Positions 6,047-6,197 of a DNA stretch of 6,197 bases are shown piece by piece (the stretch's first letter is position 1; every line of letters starts with the position of its first letter). The DNA is from an uncultured Mycoplasmatota bacterium (GTDB taxonomy: Bacteria; Bacillota_I; Bacilli_A; RF39; UBA660). Location of the stretch: contig CAMJMP010000052.1 of the NCBI GenBank assembly GCA_946407055.1, positions 1 through 6,197 on the forward strand, given 5' to 3'. The notes beneath the pieces are model-generated. The model was given only the letters and a program-made list of their open reading frames with translations. It had not been told where the DNA came from and ran no database searches. The position numbers and the translations under genes were made by a program.

Positions 6047-6197
6047 ATTGCTGTGGGAATTGTGTTTGATCGTTAACCACAGGATCTTCTGGAGCAATAA
6101 CAGGATTAACTGGAATTACTTCAGGTTGTGGAGGTGCTGCTGGAGTTATTGGAACTTGAACAACTGGTTGCTCTTGAACTGGTTGTGGAGCTGGTGC
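6045..6197 (-). CDS. Pro/Gln/Val-rich C-terminal tail of an unidentified protein (N-terminus beyond window)
   Basis: The frame is open from the right edge (6197) for 50 codons to TAA at 6045-6047. The visible residues include 14 Pro, 9 Gln and 9 Val and end in QTQFPQQ. The bias towards PQP, PVV and VPxxP patterns indicates an extended, disordered tail or linker rather than a folded domain. Such tails are common on membrane-anchored or cell-wall proteins and on cytoplasmic proteins with disordered ends, so location cannot be told. A terminator overlaps the stop. The choice of frame rests on its openness, the strong composition bias and the fit of the stop with the terminator. Confidence 0.75.
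   Translation of the reverse strand, partial: APAPQPVQEQPVVQVPITPAAPPQPEVIPVNPVIAPEDPVVNDQTQFPQQ

Noticed and set aside
5818..6069. 83-codon plus-strand open frame crossing a gene start, promoter and terminator
   Set aside because: Antisense to the DUF3592-like gene and runs through its promoter and the upstream terminator; no ribosome site and no sensible product.

Overview
The window is very AT-rich and every gene lies on the minus strand, so transcription runs from the right end to the left. A-rich purine ribosome sites, extended -10 promoters, short U-tailed hairpin terminators and the protein types suggest a low-GC Bacillota, probably a small-genome host-associated Bacilli, Erysipelotrichia or RF39-like lineage. 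This is an inference: there is no rRNA or other strong taxonomic marker. The five visible stop codons are TAA or TAG, and every Trp codon I read is TGG.

In transcription order, the window starts at 6197 with the Pro/Gln/Val-rich C-terminal tail of an unidentified protein, ending at 6045. A terminator and an extended -10 promoter follow. Next is a two-gene, translationally coupled operon: a two-helix DUF3592-like membrane protein (5990-5568), then a membrane-anchored hypothetical protein (5568-5065). A terminator and a near-consensus promoter lead to a CobW/COG0523 metallochaperone GTPase (4990-3812) with a His/Asp/Glu-rich metal-binding tract. Another terminator-promoter junction leads to gpmI, the cofactor-independent phosphoglycerate mutase of glycolysis (3768-2251). 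A last terminator and promoter precede a large secreted or membrane-anchored surface protein, whose first 724 codons run off the left edge (2172-1).

The layout is a series of independent transcription units packed almost end to end. Each of the four terminator hairpins includes all or part of the preceding stop codon, and the next promoter follows within a few bases. Apart from the coupled pair there is no sign of a shared pathway: the GTPase is metal homeostasis, gpmI is central metabolism, and the other four proteins are envelope-associated or unidentified. No gap longer than about 80 bases lacks a gene. I found no RNA gene, mobile element, CRISPR array or clear new multi-gene system. The least explained parts are the surface protein and the coupled membrane pair.
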